This document shows positions 31,751 to 42,037 of a stretch of DNA of 64,000 bases, piece after piece. Position 1 is the first letter of the stretch. Each line of letters begins with the position of its first letter. The notes beneath the pieces were generated by a model. The model worked only from the letters and a program-made list of their open reading frames with translations, had not been told where the DNA came from and searched no databases. Source of the DNA: Acanthococcus lagerstroemiae (taxonomy: Eukaryota > Arthropoda > Insecta > Hemiptera > Eriococcidae); the NCBI GenBank assembly GCA_031841125.1, contig CM063114.1:55884955-55948954 (forward strand), in the 5' to 3' direction. Both the position numbers and the translations under genes were made by a program.

Positions 31751-32451
31751 CTGTGGTAGTAATATAATTTTGCTGCTCGAGTTCCAACAAAGAAAACTGT
31801 ATAAAATTTAGATCAAATTTCCAGCTCTGGCCTAGAAATATTTTTTGGGAGAGAGGGGCAAGCTACCTCTCTATAGCGACATCTCTCATTATCAAACATA
31901 TCTAACTCTACTAACAAGAAAGAAAGAGTCCGAACACTGTATGAAAGGACATTGTCACATGGATAGGTCGTCCAAGCAACGGCGTTGACGCGCACATTCG
32001 CATTTCAATGCCCTTCCTAGTCGTTCATTTTCGGCGTCGCTCGGCATTCTCCGTGTCGGCCAGTCTAAACGTGATGGAACGAATAACCGCATAAAGAGGA
32101 ATACGCAACTACATCACAATGGTAACGTTTTTCTGCGGAACGTTTTTTGCAAAGCGTTTTCTGCGGAATTTTTCTCTTTCACGTGCCGAACCATTAGACA
32201 TATCTATGTCAAATGTTTCAAATATTTGTTTGCTGTTATGTTTTTTCCTTTTTGCATGGCACAGAGGTATACTTTTGTGTTTGATGGGGTCATGTAAAGA
32301 CACTTTGATATCTGTGTGCTTGTTATTCAACTAACAAAGATTTATCATATCGTGTTTCAATATTGATCTGATATGTTTCCCAACAATAGCATAAGGTTTT
32401 ATGCTAAACAGCGTATGTCAGGAAAATGAAAAATTGTGTAAAATTTCTATT
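31751..32451. other. Gene-free stretch
   Basis: No element recognised beyond a GTAGTAATAT to AAACTGT block at 31757-31802 that is loosely shared with 43108-43155. Confidence 0.3.
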
Positions 32452-32525
32452 TGGACAATTTGAAGAACTATTCGCAGTCAGCGACCCAAGAAACCTCTAC
32501 TTCATTAGTTTGTCCAATCCCGATG
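32452..32525 (-). repeat. Detached fragment of the 258-bp satellite family
   Basis: CAGCGACCCAAGAAACCTCT is the reverse complement of text in the 48.1-50.3 kb array (for example near 48270-48295). A single truncated unit. Confidence 0.55.
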
Positions 32526-32534
32526 CTCAAAATC

Positions 32535-32745
32535 CCACTCGTTACCCGGGTAACTACAGGAGAACAAGGGTAATCTGAGGGTAACTGAAGGTAACAAATG
32601 GGTAACTTTACCCCCGCGGGTAACTAGAGGGGAACTAATCGCGTAGTATCCCTCCAGTTACCCGGGTAACTAAAGGGGAACAAGGGTAATCTGAGGGTAA
32701 CAAATGGGTAACTCGATAACTAACTGATTGCGCATCTGGATGTGT
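32535..32745 (-). repeat. GTTACC-rich repeat, copy without MITE
   Basis: The reverse complement matches 15548-15965: the terminal GATGTGTGCAATCAGTTA-type start, CCCATTTG, CAGTTACCCTCAGATTACCC and GGTAACTGGAGGGAT. The section from GGGTAACT to GGTAACAAATGGG is present twice. It contains the unoccupied equivalent of the MITE site at 15617-15881. Confidence 0.75.
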
Positions 32746-32869
32746 TCTCTTAAGTTCAGGATTTCCTTGCCGACTGACTCTTTCTTGGCCTTCCGTTGGT
32801 GGGAAGAAGAACTTGTTTGACCTCTTGAGAAACTAAGCTTTAGCACGTCAGAATTCAAGATACCTCTTG

Positions 32870-33830
32870 GTCCTATGGTTCACCCGCCAACCTCGAACAA
32901 ACATGCACGCCCACCTACAGGCAAATTAACACTCAGAGAAGAGAGATTTTGATTATGAGACACAGGACATATTTTTATATGCAGATTTGACTAATAATTG
33001 TTGTTTTAAAAAAAAAAAAAAGTGTAGAAGAATAGGCGCGTTTACCTATTATACTTAGTACCTACCAAAATGTCCTTCGTTGTTTCTGTTCTTTACCTTT
33101 CTGTGTATGCGTGCGTGTGTTGGTAGACGAATCGCCGTGTAGCGGCTATAGCCGGTTTTTGCTCGAAAAGGTCCCCTGAGAACCGCCACAGAAATTTATG
33201 GAAATTTACTACTGCAAATAGCTTCAACTCTCATTGCGTTCAGTTGGAGGGCCCTGATCTATTTGCAGTTTACCGCTGCCTATTTTTGTTATGCAGAGGA
33301 AAATGTTCGTGTTTTCAAAAATTCAATCGGATAATTAGAAGAGATGCTGAACATAGTTTTCAAAAACTGAAATTTTGGAGCTTTTTGAGGTGATGAGAGG
33401 GATGAAAATTAACTATGAGCGTGCATAAATGGGTACAAAACTATATTCAGGTATAAAGACCACATTAAATCAGTTGTGAACGTAATAATAAGGTATTTTG
33501 AGCTCATCTTAAAAATTTCAGTTCAAACCCCCAATAATTTCTGAAGGAAGACAGTTACAGCCACCAAATTTTAACAGAGTGTGAAGAAGGTCGATGTAAA
33601 ACAATTCTAAAAAGTTGAAGTTGAAAAAAAAAAATTAGGGGAGCCAGGGGGACAAAACTTTGTGGCCCCCTCCTAATTAGGGTACCAACATTTTTTATAG
33701 CCTAAAACCTATTCCGGGTTCATACGAACACGTCCAGAAAATTCCAACTCTCCAGCTCTTATGGTTCACCCGCCAACTTCGAACAAACCAACAAACACAC
33801 AGACAAACATTCATTTTTATATAGTAGAGA
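32870..33830. repeat. Retroelement-like 3' tails with TGGTTCACCCGCCAAC motif
   Basis: TGGTTCACCCGCCAACxTCG followed by AACAAAC-type text occurs at 32877 and 33763; the second runs through CAAACATTCATTTTTATATA to GTAGAG, a terminus common to arthropod RTE/SINE-like repeats. The sequence between is AT-rich with no clear frame. Confidence 0.45.
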
Positions 33831-34719
33831 AAAAATGTGGACGTCGATCAATTAAATATAACACAAGATAGGTACTACTTACTCTTAACTGAGGCAAGGA
33901 ATGGGTAATTACAATCTGCAATGAACGAAATCGAACACACAACTGAGGAACGATAGCGAATATAGCAGAAGTGGATGATGCAACAACTGCAGTGATGACA
34001 TCATCATTGTGATCTTTAAGACTAGGTCCACACATCACGATCACCCGCGGACGAACACGAACGAACGCATAAATTTGTCAAGCTAGGTCCAGACCTCACG
34101 AACATCGGCGAACAAACGGGAACAAATGGAAACGAACGCGAACAAACCAGAACAATCATCAGCGAATGGATGGATGGAAATGGACTCGAACACGAACGCG
34201 AACAAATGAACAAAAATGGTGTAGCGTTTGTCAGCGTTCGAACTGATCTACTCTCTGTTCTATCTACCTATGTCCGTACATATAAGTCTCTCCACGTCTC
34301 CAAACATCAGAAATGCAATCGAGCACGATCAAGCGTGAATCCTTTGATGCAGGGTACTGTCAGACTGTGTTCGTTCCTATTCAAGGGCGCTTTCTCGTGT
34401 AAGGCACTGTAATTCAATAGATATGATGGACTGATAACGAGGCGACAACTTCCTTATCGTGTATGGTGAACTAAGGGAATCGGTTTTTTTAGCATCTAAT
34501 TTTACGTTTATTTGTAATGTAATTGTATATTTGAGTATACCTGTGATTTAGAAATGACCGCTTATACCTGAATGCTTGAATGGTCTCTAACCGACGCATA
34601 CATTTTGTCGATTTCTTGGAATAAAACATTCAATGAAATACCGCACAGGCGGTGTTGGAAGTTATTGATTGATACATTATAAGTGAAAGGATGGCCTTTT
34701 AAATTCGCATTATGAAGAC

Positions 34720-34945
34720 AAATGAAGAGGTTAGAATCAAAAGTGACACTTGCCATTTTACTCCAAGTGCGTCAATAGGCAAAACATTGTATGCGGGTGC
34801 AGAAATATCACTTGTTGCGCCGCGAACGAGTGGTACGTATCAGCGTCTGTGGGAAATCCGACTGCCGTGAAATCAACTGTGCGAGAATGGTTGCAGTCGC
34901 CTAAATTGAAGTGGACATTTGGCAAGTGTCACTTTTAATTCTCAT
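34720..34945. mobile_element. MITE with AAGTGACACTTGCC ends
   Basis: The left end GAGGTTAGAATCAAAAGTGA then CACTTGCC pairs with the right end GGCAAGTGTCACTTTTAATT then CTCA. At about 226 bp there is no ORF of note. Related ends occur in the next element. Confidence 0.65.
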
Positions 34946-35082
34946 TTGGCCATTGCATCGTGAGAGTTGTTCTAAAGTCGCTATGAAATGTGAAGAAAAG
35001 TGTAGTAATGGAATGCACTTTGGAACGAAAATATACCAACTACGTTGGATTGAATAAAACAAAACTTATTTCACTACGTATG

Positions 35083-35740
35083 AAGATGTTAAAATCAAAA
35101 CCGACACTTGCAAAAGAAAAGAGAAAAAAGGGGGAACAAGGTGAGGGCACTAACTGATAGAGCAAAAAAGTACTACAGGGTGGTCATTATGAAAGAATCT
35201 GAGACAGACTGGCTAAATGGTCAGTTTTGATTCTCAGTTAGGGTTTGTGGCCGAAATAATTTGAAACGGTCAACAGTTATCGATCAAATTGCCTTCACCA
35301 ATTTAAACGGTTATCGGTTATTGGTCAGAACATCCTTACCCTGTTGAATTGGTCAGAATTGTTATGACCGTTTATGACCGTTTCAAAATCATAACTCTCC
35401 ATTTATAACCGTTTCAAAACCGATTAAAAAAGAAAAAAAAACCTAACTATAACGGTCCAAACGGTTATTGGTTAACAACTAATTTTTTTAAACGGTAAAC
35501 GGTTATCGGTCAGCAAAATTTTTTATTTTGGTTAACGGTCATAACAGTTATAATAACTGTTATTTCGCAAACCCTATTCTCAGTTCATAAAATGATTTAA
35601 CAACGAATACCATGTTTCTTGGATTTGCTCATCATGACCATCCTGTAGTACTTTTTCTACTTCATCAGCTGGTGCCCTAACCTTGTTTTCCATTTTTCTT
35701 TTTGGCAAGTGTCGGTTTTGATTCCAACCTCTTCAAATAT
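35083..35740. mobile_element. Long-armed MITE related to the previous one
   Basis: Arms of about 125 bases pair: left ATCAAAACCGACACTTGC, ACAAGGT-AGGGCAC and AAAGTACTACAGG-TGGTCAT; right arm the complement, ending GATTCCAACCTCTTC. The loop is occupied by a further element (35240-35575). No transposase. Confidence 0.75.
35240..35575. mobile_element. Nested MITE with 10-bp flanking repeat (Mutator- or hAT-like)
   Basis: It starts AGGGTTTG and ends CGCAAACCCT, with AACGGT / ACCGTT words repeated throughout the 336-bp interior. Direct repeats ATTCTCAGTT flank it (35230-35239, 35576-35585). A 10-base duplication would fit a Mutator-like element; eight plus two chance bases would fit hAT. Confidence 0.75.
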
Positions 35741-36300
35741 CGATTTAAATCAAAATAATTATAAAGTAAGTAAAAGAAAAACCGACGATAAATGCATTCA
35801 CGTTATTAAATGTTATAGTGTTTTGTGATAACGACGGTGGATTTACATTCGAGTAGGCGACTTCAGGCCGATGACATGTTTTGCTGGATGCTGTTTTGAC
35901 AGTACAACACAGCTACACAAGTGTCGGCGACTGCCTGATTTAACCGGCGCTTGTCCGTTCGGCGAAAAATTGTCCGCGACATGTCTGTGACAAAGTTAGA
36001 AAGAAATGTAAATCCACAGTTATCGCCGATATTTACAAGTTTGTTCGTGACATGTTGCTGACTCTAATGTAAACCCACCATGAGTTGTCACCCTGTTATC
36101 AGTCCATCAGTTCGTGTTCGTTCGCGGATGTTCATGATGTGTGGCTGCTTCAGGCGTGAACAAAGTACCAAGCCAGAACGAACATAGACAAACAGGAAAC
36201 AAGCGCCCTCCAACACGAAGGAACGTGATCTGGTAGCTTGTCAACACATCAAAGAATTCGTGCTTGATCGTGCCCGATTGCATTATTTGTCATGTCTGGA

Positions 36301-36611
36301 TAGGGTACTAGATCACATGTGGGATTCAGCGTTGTTCCGAAAGGGTATACTTCGTATACGCCCTATACTCTCAGAAAATTTCAGAATCCCCCACACCCCC
36401 TGCTAAACTGTTTGTGGTTCCGCTTGTGATGGTAGAGTATACCCTCAAAAAGTTCCTTCAGAACAGCGCTGGGTATAATCAGACGCCATCTTGGTAGCAA
36501 AAATAAGTAAACAGTAAACAACAGGTCGCTCGCACTCGTTTAGTTTACTGTTTACTTCTTTTTGCTACCAAGATGGCGTCTGCTTATACCCACATGTGAT
36601 CTAGTACCCTA
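36301..36611. mobile_element. Palindromic foldback MITE with an element in one arm
   Basis: It starts TAGGGTACTAGATCACATGT and ends with the exact complement. Inner arms 36471-36519 and 36543-36591 match over 49 bases with two mismatches around a 23-base loop. Flanking GTCTGGA repeats (36294-36300, 36612-36618) are the target duplication. Removing 36324-36470 would leave arms of about 69 bases. Confidence 0.85.
36327..36471. mobile_element. Small hAT-like MITE inside the foldback arm
   Basis: The ends CAGCGTTGTTCC and the complementary GAACAGCGCTG also share GGGTATACT subterminally. 145 bp. A clean 8-bp duplication is not visible (flanks GTGGGATT and GGTATAAT), so limits are approximate. Confidence 0.6.
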
Positions 36612-37102
36612 GTCTGGACAGATTTCTACAGATTGGCGAACGTGTGGATCAGTTCAAACGTTGACAAACACTACCATCTTTGTTCGCTTATGTTCGAGTC
36701 CATTTGAATCCATTTGCTAATGCTTGTTCGTTCGCGTTCGTTTCCATTTGTTCACCTTGAGGTGTCGGTCAAAACGTGACGCACGACAGATTTTGGTTAA
36801 CCACCAACCAATTGGAATGTGGAACGAAATGTAGAAGCGGTAATGTGCACTTCCTAATGAAAGATTAAGTGACCATACACGGAAATAACATTGCCGTAAA
36901 TGGGAAATACGGTTTTTTTTCCTTCAAAAAATCATTAAGAAATGACGGACATACTTCAAATTTGAACTGTAGGGAGCTACATATTCGAACTAGCAATTTA
37001 CAATTTTAAATGCCAGGTAGTAAAATAAATTAAGTGCCGTGAAGTAAGAAATGAAAAGTGCCTTATCAGCTTCTTGTCAGTTACCGGCATGATGTTCTGA
37101 TT

Positions 37103-37163
37103 GCGTGGAAAAAGGTCCTTTGTCTCATAAGAAGTACATTGATCAAAGGCCCTTTTTCCACGC
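37103..37163. repeat. Short hairpin, 20-bp stem
   Basis: The arm GCGTGGAAAAAGGTCCTTTG and its complement at 37144-37163 differ at one position; the loop is 21 bases. Size and shape overlap both small MITE remnants and a microRNA precursor; nothing else supports an RNA gene. Confidence 0.6.
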
Positions 37164-37418
37164 TTGCTTCATTTTTCTCCATGATTACTCAATGAGGATT
37201 CACAAAACATCCGCTAGATGTCAGCCACTTCGATTCTGAGTTCCAATAAACATATTCACGTCAAAAGGGACAGTCTGGCGAGCTCTCATTCTTTCAATTT
37301 TCTTTGTTGAAGCTAGAGGTGCAAAATAATATACTACTGACTTCCTCCCCGGTTCCCACCAGGCCGATTGTAAGACCAGCCAACAGGCAGTTAATCTGAT
37401 TATATCTTATCACTTCAT

Positions 37419-37874
37419 TAGTGATGCTCGATTAATCGATTAAAAAACGATTTTGACATAACCCGCAGAATAATAAATTTTTTTATCATTGCGTGTTGGA
37501 GTTTTCTCTTATTATAGGTGTGGGGGAGATGGAATACAGATATGCAGTCTTCAGACAGTGCTCGAACCTGGAGGAAGAGTACTAGGCATGGATCTAGTAT
37601 CTCTAAGAGCACCACAGCGCGGTGCGCTACTAGCGCTAATGTGACTTGAGTGAGAACTAAAAATAGGTTTCGCGGAAAATCGTTCGAGTCCGTCATCTAT
37701 TTCAGAACATGTTTAAGCAGTAAAGTGCCTATAAGTTGACTTATTTCGTCTTTTATTTTCTATTTTCAAATTTTCATTACAGCAACACACCAAAAAAATC
37801 GACTGGATTTTTTTGTAGTGACCAAAAAATCGGATAATCGATTTTGAGTTATAATCAAGATTTGGGTATCACTA
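37419..37874. mobile_element. hAT MITE
   Basis: The ends TAGTGATGCTCGA and GGGTATCACTA are inverted. A perfect 8-bp duplication CACTTCAT flanks it (37411-37418, 37875-37882). The interior repeats ATCGATTA / AATCGATT motifs. 456 bp, non-autonomous. Confidence 0.85.
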
Positions 37875-37882
37875 CACTTCAT

Positions 37883-39287
37883 CTGCTTTTATCACATTGT
37901 ATTCGTCCTTACTATTTATGCACAAGTAACAAATTGAAAGAAGAAGTACCGGATGATTAAGGTTCTGGTAATGTCGTGCTATGAACGATTTTCATCTTGA
38001 CTACTTAAATACACGTAATTTCCACTGCAGATACCCATCTTTGCTGGTCAAACTAATCAAAATCGCGCCAATGTTTTAAAGAGAAACTTAATACATCGAA
38101 TTTAAACATACGCGTGCATTCTATATCGTGCATATGTATTATGTACACATAGACTCTAGAAAAGAAAGAGAAATATATCCTTTCTCTCTCATACATTTTC
38201 ACCGAATGCATGCGGTTGACATTTCATTTTACCTTTCTTTTTATACTTCTATGAAGCCTGCTCATGAGAAGGAAAAGAATAAGGTTTCTGGGGCGCGCGT
38301 TACATATATTTTCTCTTCGCCGCCATCGTATTACTTTTCTAATCGTCGTCCAATAACGACTTTTTTCCTTTTTTTCCATTAGTTACGAGGAATTATTTTT
38401 TCATTTTATTTATTTTCAATCAGAAACTTTTCCCGGTTGGGTACAACCAAACGAGTAAACTTTTACTTAATCGTTTTACAAGTAACCTAGTGCTGGAGTC
38501 CAGTTAACAAGGAAACAGAAGAGTAATCATTTCACCAAATCGCTAAGCTAAATCTGTTACCTAAAAATGATTTGTAGCGATACAAAAGAACTGTACTTTA
38601 GAAGTTCGCAATCCAGGATGGATTTAGACCTACATAAAAAGCTACCGGGAAAATGCCTTTACATCGGTTTTACCTTCACTCTCACCTTCTCGCATCTTTT
38701 CAGCCACTACGTTGTTCCAAAACTGCCGAATGTACAGCCCAATACCCAGCTCTGATGAACTGGACAGGACCACCGGGAAATCTTCCGTTGACATAAGGCT
38801 AATCCGCTTGTGGAAGAACAAGTACTACTGGTTTTCAAGGAGGTCCTGAATCACTTATGAGGATCTTACAGTAAGATATAAAAAAGGGTATACTTTAGCC
38901 ATGTCTATAATTTTCCACATTTTTCACGATGGTTACGGCGTATTTGTTTGAAAAGTGAGTACAAAAGGACTCTCATTGGACACATTCGGTGCACCTAAGA
39001 AATATTCAAGTACACTCGGAGGATATTAAACAGCTGCGAATGGATACCAGTGAAACAGTAACATACAGTAAAAGAAGAAGACGCTTACATATGCTGACCT
39101 ATCCCCTCCAACCTTGCCCTCCAGTCAGCATAATATCGATAATTATTCTTCGCTAGTAGCCTTACTCATCACTCCTTATTACCTTGGTTCTTGCAAACAG
39201 CAATTCTTTCCACGAGTCCTCAGTCAACACACCGAAAAAGCCTATTAGAAAAGTACATTGGAATCCGGTGGAACTCCGTGAAAACTG
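37883..39287. other. Gene-free stretch
   Basis: No element or exon recognised. Confidence 0.3.
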
Positions 39288-39666
39288 TTGACCCCTCCAG
39301 GTTTTTTAAAGATTTTTTTTTTTAATAATGAAAAAGAAGCATACAATTACAAAATTTTTATAAATCATCATCTTCATTAAGTTCACGAATATCTTTTTCA
39401 AAATAAACGCCACTCACGGCTATACAGACGTCCATTCGTTCTTGTCATTTATCAAACGTTTTCGCTTATTCTGCCGCCGGTAACGAGGAGAAAAACATCT
39501 GCACCGCGGTGATGACTTCTTGATTCGTGTTGAATTGACAACCGCGTAAGGCTGCCTTCAGTTGAGGAAACAACCAAAAGTCGCAGGGGGCGAGGTCAGG
39601 ACTAAACAGAGTTTGGGGGTGCATTGTGATGTTTTTAGAAGTCATCACCGCGGCGCAGATATTTCT
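39288..39666 (-). pseudogene. mariner 3' fragment with fold-back end
   Basis: It starts TTGACCCCTCCAGG, the inner inverted motif of the composite elements, and then encodes on the minus strand SPDLAPCDFWLFPQLKAALR and NQEVITAVQMFFSSLPAAE. The third catalytic Asp (PCDF) is kept here. At 39638-39660 a 23-base piece of the same gene reappears inverted relative to 39497-39519 with one mismatch. The rest of the transposase is missing. Confidence 0.8.
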
Positions 39667-41260
39667 TTTAATACGCAATTAAATACCTACATAGAAAGCA
39701 TTTTGAGCTTTTATTGAAAATTTCAGATTTTCAATTCCCTAATAAGTTTTGAAGGGAGACAGTTACCGCTACCAAATTTCAACACAGTGTGAAAAAGTTC
39801 AATGTAAAACAATTCCAAAAAGCTCCAGTTAATAGAATTCGTGTGAGAGTGCAGTTTCAGACGATTCAGACACTGACGATATGTTTGTATTATAATTTTT
39901 TTCCCTCTTTTCTGTGCTAAATTTAGTATAAGATACACATTTTTTAAAAATATTATCACTTTATATTCCCCATCTTTACTTATACCGCATTGTAAATACT
40001 AATCATATCTTTCTATCACCACCTGCCTACATTACAACATTGTTATTATTTCGCTGACCCACCTCCTAGTACATTATATATGAATACTATGAGGTATTAA
40101 TGATTTTGGGAAATTTCTTGATCGATTATCTCGGTCAGTCTTGATCTTAGGACGAAAGTAAAAGAGACCTTTTTTGTAAAAAATGTTATGCTCTTTAATT
40201 TAGGTAAGAAGTATTTTCGCATATAAATCAATATTTGTGGAGCTACGGCCAAAAAACTGTTTCTCGGTACGGGTTCTCGGCTCTAGTGGGTCACGCTCCC
40301 CCCTGCAGGGCGGGGGTTTTAGTACATTCATAACGGAGTTGTCCTTGAGAATCATGCTAAGTTTCAACTCTGTAGCAATTTTTCCCTTTTCATTTCCTAA
40401 AATGCCAGGACTACTATTAAATAGAAAATTTTCTTTGTATGTGCATACCGAATAAAGGCTAAGATTATTATCATTACACAGTTCAAAAAATCGAAATTGG
40501 TTGTAATTCTCCGGGTAATGAATAAATGATTGTAGAAGTATTTTCAACGCTGGTTCCGATTCCAAGCTTCATTTTTTGCAAAGGGCTCGATATTTTCATT
40601 CGTGTATTGGAATTTTAATACTTGTACTTGGAATTTCAGAAGCATTATGTTGGTCGCACTGAGTTATTGTGTTAAGGAGGTATGCTCACACGCTTCCTAG
40701 GTGATACTGCGGAGCTCGCTGAAAGACGCTTGTTTTAGGCCGTAGAGCTGCGCGCGTCTTCAGTGACCTTACTTATGCCCCACCCAGTAACTGCAGTGCG
40801 TCCATTTTGCGTACTTTAACATGATCAAACAAAGAGAACATTTAGGGGATTTTTGTAGAATCATTTTATTCTGTGTGAAATAAATCGAGCTCTTTGCGAA
40901 TAATCAAGTGAGCATTGAATTCAGCATTCAAAATACTTCTGAATCATCTCTTGATATAGAGGAGAATTTTTAGCTTTTGAGTTGTGTTATTATTATTATA
41001 ACCGTCCGACCAAAACCTAGATGCATATTTTTGGTAGCCATCTTTTCACCAATTTCATATTTACATTTCAGTGCGCGCACCGAGTTCATCGCGCTACAGT
41101 TAGCTGCATGACTCTAGCATAATCATCCATCGACAACGAACCCGGTATCACGACGTACGTTATGTTATTAATTTCACAACCAGGAAGGTAATAATCGCTG
41201 TTTTTCTTAATCAGAACATCGAGGATTTGCCAATCTTTTCCGGGTTGAACGAAATACATA
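39667..41260. other. Gene-free stretch
   Basis: No element or exon recognised. A GCAGGGCGGGGGTTTT patch near 40305 stands out in composition only. Confidence 0.3.
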
Positions 41261-42035
41261 GGCTATCGCTAAGTAACTCAGACTTATTTTTTCTAGTTTT
41301 TACAACACTGCGTAGAGCTCCGGCGATCGCGCATTCGTGTAGAGGTGACATTTCTGTATCCATAGCAACTTCGTTCTCTTTTCCACCTTGTGCCATCAAC
41401 AAGTTGTGTGCATTTTAGTAAAACTAGTTTGTGCGACCCCTGCAGGTTATTACGTTCTGATTTCCCACCACAATAATGCGCGCCCGCATACGGCTCGAAC
41501 ATTCCTGGAGTACGCAGAAAACAAAAATATCACAATCCCTCCCCCCCCCCATCCCCCATATAAAACTAACCTCGCCCCCTGCGATTTTTGGTCATTTCCT
41601 CAACTGAAGGCAGCCTTACGCGGTTCTCAATTCAACACGAATCAAGAAGTCATCACCGCGGCGCAGATGTTTTTCTCCTCGTTACCGGCGGCAGAATAAG
41701 CAAAAACGTTTGATAAATGGCAAGAACGAATGGACGCCTATATAGCCATGATTGGCGCTTATTTTTAAAAAGATATTCGTGTATTTAATGAAGATGATGA
41801 TTAATAAAAAACTTTGTAATCATATGTTTTTTTTCCTTCTTTAAAAAACCTGGAGGGGTCAACGCATATGGTTTCTTTCAAATTTGTCTGGAACAGCGAG
41901 TTTTCAATCAAATGAGCTCAGCATGGTCTCAATCGATAGTTAATGAACCAAATTACTCCCCTACTGCGTTGAAACGCCGATAGGTAGCGTTGGTGGGCCG
42001 TACGAATTTAAGTCTCTAGTTACATAGCGACAGCC
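41261..42035 (+). mobile_element. Composite mariner element, copy 2 (best preserved ends)
   Basis: Outer ends GGCTATCGCTAAGTAACT and AGTTACATAGCGACAGCC flanked by TA (41259-41260, 42036-42037). The inner motifs GACCCCTGCAGG (41435-41446) and CCTGGAGGGGTC (41849-41860) bracket the transposase scrap. 775 bp overall, same layout as copies 1 and 3. Confidence 0.85.
41460..41815 (+). pseudogene. mariner transposase C-terminal half, copy 2
   Basis: The frame reads SHHNNARPHTARTFLEYAEN, then LAPCDFWSFPQLKAALR and NQEVITAAQMFFSSLPAAE, with a stop at 41697-41699. Downstream KWQERMDAYIAM continues in another frame. The second catalytic Asp (HDN expected) is Asn. A 10-C run at 41541-41550 replaces the shorter C stretch of copy 1. 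Confidence 0.85.
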
Positions 42036-42037
42036 TA

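Larger units (their letters stand above)
34020..36775. mobile_element. Foldback element with long (about 370 bp) inverted arms
   Basis: The left arm 34081-34450 and right arm 36085-36775 are inverted copies: GAACAAATGGAAACGAACGC, AATGGACTCGAACA, TTGATCGTGC and GATGGACTGATAAC words pair in order. The right arm is longer because of the nested insertion at 36301-36611. The arms are rich in GAACG / CGTTC short repeats. A related outer unit at 34022-34075 pairs with 36110-36150. The interior holds at least three MITEs and no transposase. Ends and target duplication are unresolved. Confidence 0.75.

Noticed and set aside
36471..36591. 49-bp-arm hairpin considered as a microRNA precursor or transcription terminator
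   Set aside because: It is the core of a TIR element with a target-site duplication, so a mobile-element origin explains it better.
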